DNA of 64,000 nucleotides from Akkermansiaceae bacterium (GTDB lineage Bacteria > Verrucomicrobiota > Verrucomicrobiia > Verrucomicrobiales > Akkermansiaceae), in assembly GCA_025354565.1 (NCBI GenBank), contig JANXMQ010000161.1:1-64000 (forward strand). The letters run 5' to 3'. A program made the position numbers and the translations under genes. Below, in pieces: positions 8,285 to 16,616 of the stretch. The notes under the pieces were generated by a model that worked only from the letters and a program-made list of their open reading frames with translations, was not told the DNA's origin and made no database searches. Within the stretch, counting starts at the first letter, position 1; every line of letters starts with the position of its first letter.

Positions 8285-9370
8285 TCAGCCCGGCTTGTAA
8301 AGCTCAGCGAAAACCATGGTCCCGCTGGAAGTGTGCAGCGTGCTGACCACGATCACATCCGCCGTGGAGCCGATCCGCGCAGCCGCGTGATTGGCGACGA
8401 TCATCGTGCCATCCGGCAAATAGCCAACCGCCTGATGGTCTTCCTTGCCCGGTCGCACCAGCGCGATGCGGATGCGCTCGCCCACCGCGACGGCGGGTTT
8501 CAGCGCCTCGTCTAAGTCATGGATGTTGAGCACGTCAACGCCCTGGATTTTCGCTACTTTTGCCAAATTTTCATCCACCGTCATTAGCCGTGCGCCAAGC
8601 AGTCGGGTGGTTTCTATCAACCGGGTGTTCAATACCTCCGACTCGCCGATCATCGGGCTGTCGTGAATGGAAATTTGCATGTCCGCCGCCAATTGCATTT
8701 GCTCCAGACTGTCGAGGCCGCGCTGGGCGCGTTGGCGATTACCGTTAGAACCGGATTGCGCCATCGCCTGCAAGTCATCCAGCACGAAGCGCGGCACAAT
8801 CAGCCGCCCGTGCAAAAATCCCGAGCGGAAAATTCCCAGCACCCGCCCATCCATCACCGCATCCCGGTCCAGCACCACCGGCTGCCCGGACGAGGCATCT
8901 TGCCGGAACCGCACGTAAGGAATGATGAAGGCGAAATCATCCCGGTTGCTCCGCAGCGCCAGCACCGCCCCAAGAAAGCCGAGACTCGCGAACAAGGTCA
9001 CATCGATCACCAACCGCAGCGCGTTCACTAACACATCCACCTGCAAGGCGTTCGTCCCCTTCGAGTCTTGCAACGCATCCCGGAATGCCATTTCTAACAA
9101 ATTTGAAATCTGCACCCGCGTCAGCAGCCAAGCGCAGAACAAGCCCACTCCCAGCCCGAAGCTCGCCGTCGAGAAGCCCCGCAGCGTGAAGCCCTTCATC
9201 AGCGTTTCGATCCAGATGAACACCGCCGCCACCCCGAGTCCGCCCAGCAAGCCCGACACGATTGAAATGTCCAGCGTCCCCCGCGTGCTCAAGGCGATCG
9301 CCACGCCAGCCATTTCACAGACTAACAAATAGCTGAGACGCGCGACGTTGACAGATGGATGAGATGCCAT
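8285..9370 (-). CDS. Membrane PIN-TRAM domain protein (YacL family)
   Basis: The first 140 residues contain about four membrane segments. They are followed by a PIN nuclease-like domain starting at VLDRDAVMDGRVLGIFRSGFL, with acidic residues in VLDRD, VLDD, ESEVLNTRLI and TVDENLAKVA in the order expected for the PIN active site. The last 60 residues (VAVGERIRIALVRPGKEDHQAVGYLPDGTMI) form a TRAM RNA-binding domain. This matches Bacillus YacL and relatives, which are thought to be membrane-bound ribonucleases. Length of 361 residues is normal for the family. The gene converges on the mini-RNase III gene with only 10 bases between. Confidence 0.9.
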   Translation of the reverse strand: MASHPSVNVARLSYLLVCEMAGVAIALSTRGTLDISIVSGLLGGLGVAAVFIWIETLMKGFTLRGFSTASFGLGVGLFCAWLLTRVQISNLLEMAFRDALQDSKGTNALQVDVLVNALRLVIDVTLFASLGFLGAVLALRSNRDDFAFIIPYVRFRQDASSGQPVVLDRDAVMDGRVLGIFRSGFLHGRLIVPRFVLDDLQAMAQSGSNGNRQRAQRGLDSLEQMQLAADMQISIHDSPMIGESEVLNTRLIETTRLLGARLMTVDENLAKVAKIQGVDVLNIHDLDEALKPAVAVGERIRIALVRPGKEDHQAVGYLPDGTMIVANHAAARIGSTADVIVVSTLHTSSGTMVFAELYKPG

Positions 9371-9422
9371 GGGAAATTCTCAGACCCAGCATCATCAGGT
9401 CCCCCCGAATCAGCAAGACCAA

Positions 9423-9635
9423 TCAAGCATCCTGTTCGTCCGCCGTCGCTTTGATGTCAGTCAGGGCGGCGATGAAATCCCCGAGAATTTCCGCTGGCAC
9501 CATGATCGTGTCCCGGTTCCCGCCCACATCCTCGGTGATCTTCACGACCATCCCGCGGGCGTTGTTTTTCAGATCGAGATAAAATGTCTTCCGATCCGCT
9601 AGAATTTTTTCAGTATGCAATAAATCACTATCCAC
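9423..9635 (-). CDS. PUR-domain nucleic-acid-binding protein (DUF3276)
   Basis: The short protein has the PUR repeat pattern: KTFYLDLKNNARGMVVKITE, then a basic turn and TIMVPAEILGDFIAAL. Bacterial single-repeat PUR proteins (DUF3276) dimerise and bind single-stranded DNA or RNA; they are found mainly in Bacteroidetes, spirochaetes and Verrucomicrobia. I chose the GTG because a strong GGAGG lies five bases before it; a TTG four codons upstream overlaps that site. The acidic tail TADEQDA is also seen in relatives. It is on the same strand as, and just upstream of, the PIN-TRAM gene, suggesting shared expression and RNA-related work. Confidence 0.8.
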   Translation of the reverse strand: MDSDLLHTEKILADRKTFYLDLKNNARGMVVKITEDVGGNRDTIMVPAEILGDFIAALTDIKATADEQDA

Positions 9636-9740
9636 GATGCCCTCCAAAGTTATTTAATACATCCGAAGCATCAACATCCCCCTCTGTCTGTCAATGGAAA
9701 ACCTTGCCCAAGACCAGCCCATGCTGTGCGATCTGCCGCC

Positions 9741-10769
9741 ATGCGCGACCTCCTTCCTGCCGACCGGCCCGCGCTGGTGCTTGCGCCGATGCAGGACGTG
9801 ACGGATCTGCCATTCATGCGCGTCATCGCCCGGCGGGGGGCACCGGACTGGTTTGTCACCGAGTATTTCCGCGTCCATCCCGAGTCCTGTCCGAACCGCT
9901 ACATCCTGCGCTCCATTGCGGAAAATCAAACGGGTCGCCCGATCTTCGCCCAGATGATTGGCCGTGACCTGCCCAGTCTCATCCGCACCGCCCATGAACT
10001 CGCCCGCTATTCCATCGCCGGCCTCGACCTGAATCTTGGCTGCCCCGCCCCCATCGTTTGCCGCAAGGATGCCGGTGGCGGCCTTCTCCGCAGCCCGGAA
10101 ACCGTCAACCACCTCATCGGCGCGTTGCGCGAGGCCATCCCCGGCAAGTTCACCGTCAAGACCCGTCTCGGCTACACCAGCCCGGACGAATTCCCCACGC
10201 TGTTGGAAATTTTCCGCCGCCACGCCATCGACGGCCTCACCATCCACGGGCGGACAGTGAGCGAGCGCTATCAGACCCCGGTCCATCCGGATCCCGTGAA
10301 ACTCGCAGTCCAGATCATGCCCTGCCCGGTCATCGCTAACGGCAACGTCGTCGATGCCCGGACCGGCCTCGCCTATCTGGAAAAAACCGCCGCCGCCGGC
10401 CTCATGATCGGGCGCGGGGCGATCCGTAATCCCTGGATTTTCTCGCAACTAACAGCCGCCTTCCACCACACCTCACCGCGTGTCCCAACCTATCAGAATC
10501 TCCGCGAATACGTGCTCGAACTCTATCAGGAAATCGCCAGCGAGACGCCAAAGTTCCATCCGCTTGCCCATGTCCAGCGCATGAAAAAAACCCTTGCCTA
10601 TATCAGCCACGGCTTACCCGGCGACTTCGAGCACGACATGCGCCGCGCAAAAACCCCGGAGGATTTTCACGAAATCTGCCGCCGCCACCTCGACCGCCCC
10701 GACCCCCTGCCCGCCCAGCCGCCGCTGGGTTCCAAGCTCTTCTGCGGCTTCGAAGCTCTCAGTCCGTGA
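9741..10769 (+). CDS. dus: tRNA-dihydrouridine synthase
   Basis: This FMN-dependent enzyme reduces uridine to dihydrouridine in tRNA D loops. Visible family motifs are VLAPMQDVTDLPFM at the N-terminus, FAQMIG, LDLNLGCPAPIV with the GCP block, KDAGGGLL, TVKTRLGY, LTIHGRTVSERY, and VIANGNVVDA followed by GLMIGRGAIRNPWIF, which bind flavin and substrate. The C-terminal helical region is present and the length of about 342 residues is normal. Two ATG codons are possible; I chose the one giving MRDLLPADRP. It stands alone on the plus strand between unrelated genes. Dus subtype cannot be fixed by eye. Confidence 0.93.
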   Translation: MRDLLPADRPALVLAPMQDVTDLPFMRVIARRGAPDWFVTEYFRVHPESCPNRYILRSIAENQTGRPIFAQMIGRDLPSLIRTAHELARYSIAGLDLNLGCPAPIVCRKDAGGGLLRSPETVNHLIGALREAIPGKFTVKTRLGYTSPDEFPTLLEIFRRHAIDGLTIHGRTVSERYQTPVHPDPVKLAVQIMPCPVIANGNVVDARTGLAYLEKTAAAGLMIGRGAIRNPWIFSQLTAAFHHTSPRVPTYQNLREYVLELYQEIASETPKFHPLAHVQRMKKTLAYISHGLPGDFEHDMRRAKTPEDFHEICRRHLDRPDPLPAQPPLGSKLFCGFEALSP

Positions 10770-10853
10770 GCCACTCAAGGAGTGCGGCCAGCCCGCCTAT
10801 ACGCATGATGAGGTGGAGTTCTGCCAGAATGGCAAGCGCGCCGCAAATCGCTT

Positions 10854-11318
10854 TCAGCCTTCCCCTGGCGGAGTGACCACCACGACGCGTTCCACGCCGC
10901 GTTTTGAAAATTCCTCCCAGTAGCGCTTTTCCCAAGCCACGGTCCGGGTGCGGCGGTCTTCCTCGCTGAGGGCTTCCCATTCCTTCATGCCGATGGCGCG
11001 GGCGAGATCACGGTCGGCCAGTCTAACGGCCAGCTCGTCCCAGAAACTCTCGTTGCGGAATTCGTCGTAGCATTCGTGATAGAATAGCTGCTCCTCGCGC
11101 TCTGGTTTCACGCGGAAGCGCTGGCTTTCCTCGTCGAACTCGATCCAGTCGCCCAGTCCTGAGTGGCCGGCTTTTTCGAGGATCTTGCTTTCCAGAATTT
11201 CAAAGGCGGAGACTTGGTCGTTGGCGGTTTCCTTTTGATTCCACGAGGCGACATTCGCCGCAAGGCTGACCATTTCCACCAGCGTGGCGAGTTCTTGATC
11301 CGAGAGGCGCAGGTGCAT
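10854..11318 (-). CDS. Conserved hypothetical protein, acidic and helical
   Basis: I do not recognise a named family. The 154-residue product starts MHLRLSDQELATLVEMVSLAANVASW, then has mixed helices rich in Glu and Trp (LGDWIEFDEESQRF, EEQLFYHECYDEFRNESFWDELAVRLADRDLARA) and ends in a short beta-like stretch (VERVVVVTPPGEG). No signal peptide or membrane segment is seen. Normal codon use and the stop well placed against the Dus gene on the other strand suggest a real gene. The chosen ATG removes a low-complexity start that would reach further upstream. Its function is unknown. Confidence 0.65.
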   Translation of the reverse strand: MHLRLSDQELATLVEMVSLAANVASWNQKETANDQVSAFEILESKILEKAGHSGLGDWIEFDEESQRFRVKPEREEQLFYHECYDEFRNESFWDELAVRLADRDLARAIGMKEWEALSEEDRRTRTVAWEKRYWEEFSKRGVERVVVVTPPGEG

Positions 11319-11418
11319 TCGTGCCGGGAACAAACCACCGCCGCGCCCCTGCGGCAAGCCCGCAACACTCGGTGCTTGATCTTCGGGAAATCTCCCGACA
11401 TTTTCCCGACCTGCCCCT

Positions 11419-11493
11419 GCACGAGTAGCTCAGCGGTAGAGCGGTCCGCTTACACCGGATTGGTCGGCGGTTCGATCCCGTCCTCGTGTACCA
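11419..11493 (+). tRNA. tRNA-Val (anticodon UAC)
   Basis: A complete cloverleaf can be folded. The acceptor GCACGAG pairs with CTCGTGT, with one G-U at the end. The D arm is GCTC/GAGC. The anticodon stem GTCCG/CGGAT encloses the loop CTTACAC with anticodon TAC, and the T arm GGCGG/CCGTC holds the loop TTCGATC. The 3' CCA is encoded. It reads GUA (and probably other GUN) valine codons. It is the only tRNA seen in the window. Confidence 0.97.
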
Positions 11494-11574
11494 GTTTTTC
11501 TTTCCGAAAAGGCCGGAAGCCGGGATTTGAAAAGTTTCTTTTAAGCAAGGAGTTCTTCGCGTGTCTTGGTTGTG

Positions 11575-13197
11575 ATGAAAGCATGTTTTGGATCACTTCT
11601 TTTTGCGGGCTGGCTCGTTTCCGCTGGTGCGGCATCCGGGTATTTTCTCGGGCCACCTAAAAACTTGGAAAAACTCACTGCGGAGGCGGACATCATTTTC
11701 AAGGCGACCGCCGTTTCCAGTGCGGCGGTGCAGGATGGTTGGTTCAAGCCTTGGTCGGGGTTTGGGGCCATTGAGACGCGGTTTGCCGTCATTTCCCTGA
11801 TCAAAGGAGGGCCCGAAGGCAAGATCCTCCGATTCCGCCATTACGACGAGAATCCGCAAGGCCAAGGGCAAATGTATGATTACGAACCGCAGCACTACCA
11901 TTTTCAGGAAAACAAAACTTACCTCGTCTTCGCCAAAAGAACTGACGACCCGGCCATTTACCGCCAGCTCTGGGAAGACCACACGAGCATCAATGACCAG
12001 GGAGCGTTGAGGTGCTTCGGCGACAAACCCGTCGCATCCGGAAACGTGGGGGAAATTTTGTGGGCCGAACTCCAGGGACTGCTCCGAAGCCCCGATTCCA
12101 CGGACAGAATTTACGCCATTCAACACCTCGACCAGATGAGCGAGCGCCCGGACCCGTTTGACGCTACCAAGGATTTCGCCAAGTCCGATGTCTTGGAAGC
12201 CATTGGCCCGCTTATGACCCATGTCGATGACGAAACCGCCCGCGCGGCCATCACCATGATCGGATCGGATAACCCTTCCCTGACCGATGAGCGCGCCCAA
12301 TACTGGCTGGCAACGATCGGCAGCGCGGAGGCTCCGGGTATCGGGAAAATGGACCCCAAGTTGAGGAATCCTGGCGGTGAGCGATACTGGAAAGAGCTGT
12401 GTGGCATCGCCGATGGAGGTGCGCCGGTGGCGACCCGGGCACTGGCGATTGGTTCTCTGGGATTGGTGCGGAACGCCGCACTGGTGGAGCCTCTGAACCG
12501 CTGGCTGAAAGACCCCAACGCGACCATACGGGCCTCAGCCGTGCTGCTGTTGGCGGATTATCCCGGCAACGAAGCCGTGAAACATTTGACCGCCCTGGCT
12601 GCGGATCCGGCACCCGAGGTGCGTCTCCACGCGGCCCATGCCATCGGCTTCATGCAGCAGGCCGAAATGGCAGGGACGCTTGGTGCGATGCTCGTGGACA
12701 AGGAGGCGAAGGTGCGCGGTGCCGCATCGTTGAGCCTGCTATCGTTTTCACCCAAGCAGGAAGCGATTGCCAAAGTGTTTCTGGCAAATCTGGCGAACGA
12801 GGAGTTCAGCCCGCTTTTTCTCAACGCGCTGGCGGGCGAAAAACCGGAATTCTACCTCGAGCCGCTCGCCCAAGTGGTGGAGCGGAAAACCGAGCCCAGC
12901 AACTGGCCGGGCGGGCAGGTTCCCGCGTTCACTGCCTTCAACATCCTTTTCAAATTCCTCCAGTCACAACCGGCGGATGCCGTGCGCGGCGGCAAGTTCG
13001 ACCGCTATCTCGACGCCATCGAAAAAGGCTACGTCACCGGCTCTTCCGAACCGCGCGACATCTATGCGTTTTATCTCCAGCGCGGCATGACCGAACGTGC
13101 GAAAATCTATCGGACGACTGCGAAGAAAGCGGCTACCTACGACCTCGATTACTTCTTCAACATGGTCGATCAGAATCCCTCGACCTACACTCGATAG
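11575..13197 (+). CDS. Secreted HEAT-repeat protein
   Basis: The protein begins with a signal peptide (MKACFGSLLFAGWLVSAGAASG) and is probably exported. Residues about 30-150 form a beta-rich domain whose order (ADIIFKATAVSS, FAVISLIKGG, YLVFAKRTDD) resembles the tissue-inhibitor-like/NTR-type domains often seen before HEAT repeats in this phylum. Residues about 270-400 contain helical HEAT repeats, for example ALAIGSLGLVRNAALVEPLN, ASAVLLLADY and RLHAAHAIGFMQQAEMAG. Such proteins are probably scaffolds for protein-protein contacts. I chose the ATG; a TTG three codons upstream is also open. An AAGGAG lies about 22 bases upstream, rather far. Function is unknown. Confidence 0.8.
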   Translation: MKACFGSLLFAGWLVSAGAASGYFLGPPKNLEKLTAEADIIFKATAVSSAAVQDGWFKPWSGFGAIETRFAVISLIKGGPEGKILRFRHYDENPQGQGQMYDYEPQHYHFQENKTYLVFAKRTDDPAIYRQLWEDHTSINDQGALRCFGDKPVASGNVGEILWAELQGLLRSPDSTDRIYAIQHLDQMSERPDPFDATKDFAKSDVLEAIGPLMTHVDDETARAAITMIGSDNPSLTDERAQYWLATIGSAEAPGIGKMDPKLRNPGGERYWKELCGIADGGAPVATRALAIGSLGLVRNAALVEPLNRWLKDPNATIRASAVLLLADYPGNEAVKHLTALAADPAPEVRLHAAHAIGFMQQAEMAGTLGAMLVDKEAKVRGAASLSLLSFSPKQEAIAKVFLANLANEEFSPLFLNALAGEKPEFYLEPLAQVVERKTEPSNWPGGQVPAFTAFNILFKFLQSQPADAVRGGKFDRYLDAIEKGYVTGSSEPRDIYAFYLQRGMTERAKIYRTTAKKAATYDLDYFFNMVDQNPSTYTR

Positions 13198-13208
13198 GGA
13201 CCGGCCGA

Positions 13209-14024
13209 TCAAGATTCGCTTGCCGTGACCCGCCAAGCATCCAAAATTTCGCCCTTACGGCAAATTCCCGGCGCTTCGTCAATCAGCCCGCGGGTGAGCC
13301 AGCCATCGTTCCATTCCACCCAATGGGCACGTCCGGGGTTCATGAATGAGCCGGTGTTGATGATACGGCGGCCATTTTTCAACCAGCAGCCCTCGCGGTG
13401 GAAATGGCCAATGACGAGTATGTCTGCCTGTGGGAAATAGCGATCGCAGAATTTCCCGCCAGTCGCGCCTTGGGTCAGCCAGGCATCGAGCATTTTCACC
13501 GCGCGGCGTGGCGGGATGACGGCGTCCCAAGCGCGTTGGAAAAATTTCCGCCCGCTCGGGTGCTCGACGGAACATAACTCGCGGGCGATTTTCCGGGCCA
13601 CGCGAATGCGCTCTTCCACGTCATGAATCGCCTCTGGATGCTCGTTCCAGAGTTCCATCACTCGGGCTCCATTGACGAGGATCTCGCGTTTCCACGGTGA
13701 GCCGTCGAAGAGCAAGGCATCGCCATGAGTGACGATGATGCGTCCGCCTGCCAACTCAATCCAACCCGGGCCGGGCCAGCCTGGATCGTGGTTGCCTGAT
13801 AGAAAAACCGCCTCGGCACCTTCCTCGCGACATAGTGCTTTCAAGTCCCCTAACATCTCCTGCGAGCGCTGGTAAAACGGGCGGGCCAGCTCTTGCCATG
13901 TGTCGCCGTTGAAGATCACCGTAGCCGCGCCCGCGAGCAGAGGGCGGAGCGCGGCGACCTGCTCAAGGCGTGAGACCTTGTGGCCAAGGTGGAGGTCGGA
14001 CAGGATTCTAACAGGCTCATTCAT
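13209..14024 (-). CDS. Metallophosphoesterase (calcineurin-like)
   Basis: All five blocks of a binuclear metal phosphoesterase are visible: ILSDLHLGH (D-x-H), FNGDTWQ (GD), [10 protein letters not shown] (GNHD), [11 protein letters not shown] and IGHFHREG (GHxH). The overall layout, with helical inserts between blocks, is like LpxH/UDP-diacylglucosamine diphosphatase-type enzymes, but the substrate cannot be fixed from sequence alone. The chosen ATG gives [12 protein letters not shown] and overlaps the end of the rRNA methyltransferase gene by 8 bases, so the two are probably translationally coupled. No signal peptide is seen, so it should act in the cytoplasm or at the inner membrane face. 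Confidence 0.88.
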   Translation of the reverse strand: MNEPVRILSDLHLGHKVSRLEQVAALRPLLAGAATVIFNGDTWQELARPFYQRSQEMLGDLKALCREEGAEAVFLSGNHDPGWPGPGWIELAGGRIIVTHGDALLFDGSPWKREILVNGARVMELWNEHPEAIHDVEERIRVARKIARELCSVEHPSGRKFFQRAWDAVIPPRRAVKMLDAWLTQGATGGKFCDRYFPQADILVIGHFHREGCWLKNGRRIINTGSFMNPGRAHWVEWNDGWLTRGLIDEAPGICRKGEILDAWRVTASES

Positions 14025-14619
14025 GCGATATCCGGCGTTGGCGCACGGCCTCGAAAACGCAGACGCCAGTGGCCACTGACACGTTGAGGCACTCAACTTT
14101 TCCGGCCATCGGGATGGAGGCGAGGAAATCGCAGTTTTCCTCGGTCAGGCGGCGCATTCCTTTTTCCTCGGCACCTAACACTAGCGCGAGTGGTCCTTTG
14201 AGGTCCAGCTCGTAGATCGACTTTGATGTGGCATGATCCGAGGTGCCGACCAGCCACAGTCCGGCGGCCTTGAGTTTTTCCATGGTCCGCGCGAGGTTGG
14301 TGACTTGGGCGAAGGGGACGTGATCGGCGGCACCCACCGACACCCGCCGCACGGTTTCCGTGATGCCGACCGCCTTGTCTTTGGGCGCGACCACCGCGTG
14401 GATGCCTGCCGCGTCCGCCGTGCGCAGGATGGCCCCGAGATTGTGGGGATCTTGGATGCAATCGAGAATCAGCACGAAGGGCACCGGCTGCGCGGCGACG
14501 ATCGCCATGAGATCGTCTTCATCCAGTGAAGGCGTGATAGTTTCCACCGGCTGGACATGACGGTTCTCGCGGGCCTGCTTGGGTTGCGTGCCGTGCGGAG
14601 GCGTGAAGCGGGGTTTCAT
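14017..14619 (-). CDS. rlmB: SpoU/TrmH-family rRNA (guanosine-2'-O)-methyltransferase
   Basis: This SPOUT enzyme methylates a ribose 2'-OH in RNA using S-adenosylmethionine. The three SpoU motifs are clear: [21 protein letters not shown] (motif 1, with the catalytic Asn and Arg), [15 protein letters not shown] (motif 2), and [18 protein letters not shown] (motif 3), which form the knotted cofactor site. At 200 residues it lacks the N-terminal L30e-like substrate domain of E. coli RlmB, having only about 40 residues with charged and proline-rich character there. RlmB-type is the best guess; other TrmH-family targets are possible. The downstream phosphoesterase gene overlaps it. Confidence 0.85.
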   Translation of the reverse strand: MKPRFTPPHGTQPKQARENRHVQPVETITPSLDEDDLMAIVAAQPVPFVLILDCIQDPHNLGAILRTADAAGIHAVVAPKDKAVGITETVRRVSVGAADHVPFAQVTNLARTMEKLKAAGLWLVGTSDHATSKSIYELDLKGPLALVLGAEEKGMRRLTEENCDFLASIPMAGKVECLNVSVATGVCVFEAVRQRRISHE

Positions 14620-14896
14620 GGCGGAAATTTGTGTAATTCTGGCTGCGGAGTCGAGCGCGATGGTGGGGGAATGCCCGCTGATCCGATAGCATCAAAGCTG
14701 CGGATGCATTCGCATGGTGGTTACATTTACCGCACAAGAAGAGAAACTTGCGGACATCCTGCCTAAAATCATGGATTCTTGCAATCAGGCTGGTTGACAA
14801 GGAAGGGGGGGCTTGACCAATCTGCGGAAGATGCCGAACGGGTGATGGCCCTTTTTGCTCGTTTTGATAAATCCACCTCAAAGGACTCGTAGCCCA

Positions 14897-16570
14897 GTGT
14901 TTTCCAACGAAGAATATCTCACAGAATTGCTCACCGAAGCCGGAATGGTGAGCGCCGAAGAAGTTGCAGAGGCTCGAAATGCGCTGTCTGGAAGTGAAAC
15001 GATCATCGAACACCTCCTCGCACGGACCTCGCTCACTCAGGAAAATGTGGCCAAAACGCTGGCGGTGAACGCGGGTATCCCGTTCATGCGACTGTCTGAA
15101 ATTGTCTTTGATCCGGCCATTACCGCCGTCATCTCGGACGATCTTGCCAAGCGCTACCGGGTAGTGCCGGTGCTGGATGAGGGGCGTACGCTCACCGTAG
15201 CCATCGCAGATCCGCTGGATTTCGACACGCTCGATAGCCTGCCCCACGTCCTCGGCCGCGAACTGAATTTGGTATGCGTCACGCAACTGGAAATCCAGGA
15301 ACAACTCCGGCAATTTTACAATTCCGCCGAGGCCGCTGCGGCACCGACAGGTTTTTCGGTGACCGGTGGGGACGGTGATGCGGGCGAACCCAACGATGAC
15401 GCCCCCATCATCCGACTGGTCATGCAGACACTAACAGAGGCCTTCCGCCTCAAAGCGTCAGACATTCACATCGAGCCGTTAGAAACCTCGGTCCGCGTCC
15501 GCTATCGCTTGGATGGCAAGCTCGTTCACGTCGATACGCATCCGAAGAAACTGCTGCCCGCGATGATCGCGCGGCTGAAAGTAATGAGCGGCACCATGTC
15601 CATCGCCGAAAAACGCCTGCCCCAGGACGGCCGGATCCAGTTGAAAATGGGCGACAAGGAAATCGACCTCCGCGTTTCCTCGGTGCCTTCCAATCACGGG
15701 GAATCCGTGGTCATGCGGATTCTGGATAAAACCGCCCTGTTACTCGGCTTGCCCGAACTCGGATTTTTCTCGGATGACCAAAAAATCATGGAAGGGCTGC
15801 TCGGCCTGCCCGACGGCATCATCCTCGTCACCGGACCAACGGGTTCTGGCAAAACCACGACGCTATACGCCTGCCTCAACGTCATCAACAAGCCGGATAA
15901 AAAAATCATCACCGTCGAGGATCCGGTTGAATACGAACTCCCTGGAATCAACCAGGTGATGGTGAAAACGGACATCGGCATGACCTTTGCCGCCGCCCTC
16001 CGCGCTATGCTGCGGCAGGCTCCTAACATCATCATGGTCGGAGAAATCCGGGATGCGGAAACCGCCAATATCGCGATCAACGCCTCACTCACGGGTCACT
16101 TGGTGTTCTCCACCCTGCACACGAATGACGCGCCATCCTCCGTCGCCCGACTTGCGGATATTGGAGTGAAGCCATTCCTGATTGCATCTGCTGTTAGAGC
16201 AGCCCTGGCCCAGCGTCTCGTGCGCAAGCTCTGCCCAATCTGTAAGGCCCCAGCGGTCTTGGATGATAAGGAAATGCGCTCGCTCTCGCTGGACACCTCC
16301 CGGATGAAGGACGCCACCATCTTCGGCCCCGTGGGCTGCGAGAAATGCCGCGGTAACGGTTTCAAAGGCCGGATGGGGATTTTTGAAATCTTCTTACTCG
16401 ATGACGAAGTGCGCAATATGATCAACAACGGCCTAACTACTACCCAACTCCGCCACCGCGCCCGCGAGCTCGGAATGCGCACCCTGCGCGAGGACGGCAT
16501 CCGCAAGGTTCTATCCGGACTAACCGCTGGCAGCGAGGTGGTCCACGCCACCATGTCGGACCTCGACTGA
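14897..16570 (+). CDS. pilB: Type IV pilus/type II secretion assembly ATPase (GspE/PilB), copy 1
   Basis: This cytoplasmic hexameric ATPase powers pilus or pseudopilus assembly. It has an N-terminal MshEN-type domain (residues about 1-140), then DIHIEPLETSVRVRYRLDG and the ATPase core. Walker A is GPTGSGKTT, the Asp box is TVEDPVEYELPGINQV, Walker B is IIMVGEIRDAETA, and the His box is TLHTNDAPSSVARL. A four-cysteine zinc site is seen in CPICKAPA and CEKCRGNGFKGRMG. I chose the GTG that gives VFSNEEYLTELL because an AAGGA lies upstream and the preceding codons look non-coding; the length is then 557 residues. It is the first gene of the pilus cluster. Confidence 0.92.
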   Translation: MFSNEEYLTELLTEAGMVSAEEVAEARNALSGSETIIEHLLARTSLTQENVAKTLAVNAGIPFMRLSEIVFDPAITAVISDDLAKRYRVVPVLDEGRTLTVAIADPLDFDTLDSLPHVLGRELNLVCVTQLEIQEQLRQFYNSAEAAAAPTGFSVTGGDGDAGEPNDDAPIIRLVMQTLTEAFRLKASDIHIEPLETSVRVRYRLDGKLVHVDTHPKKLLPAMIARLKVMSGTMSIAEKRLPQDGRIQLKMGDKEIDLRVSSVPSNHGESVVMRILDKTALLLGLPELGFFSDDQKIMEGLLGLPDGIILVTGPTGSGKTTTLYACLNVINKPDKKIITVEDPVEYELPGINQVMVKTDIGMTFAAALRAMLRQAPNIIMVGEIRDAETANIAINASLTGHLVFSTLHTNDAPSSVARLADIGVKPFLIASAVRAALAQRLVRKLCPICKAPAVLDDKEMRSLSLDTSRMKDATIFGPVGCEKCRGNGFKGRMGIFEIFLLDDEVRNMINNGLTTTQLRHRARELGMRTLREDGIRKVLSGLTAGSEVVHATMSDLD

Positions 16571-16616
16571 CCCACCCCCTTCGGCCCATTTCAAAAAACT
16601 CCCGGTATCCCCGTCC

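Noticed and set aside
14519-15313. Long open frame on the minus strand under the start of the pilB gene
   Set aside because: It is antisense to the MshEN domain of pilB and the rRNA methyltransferase, has no recognisable motif, and its composition is that of a shadow frame in GC-rich DNA.
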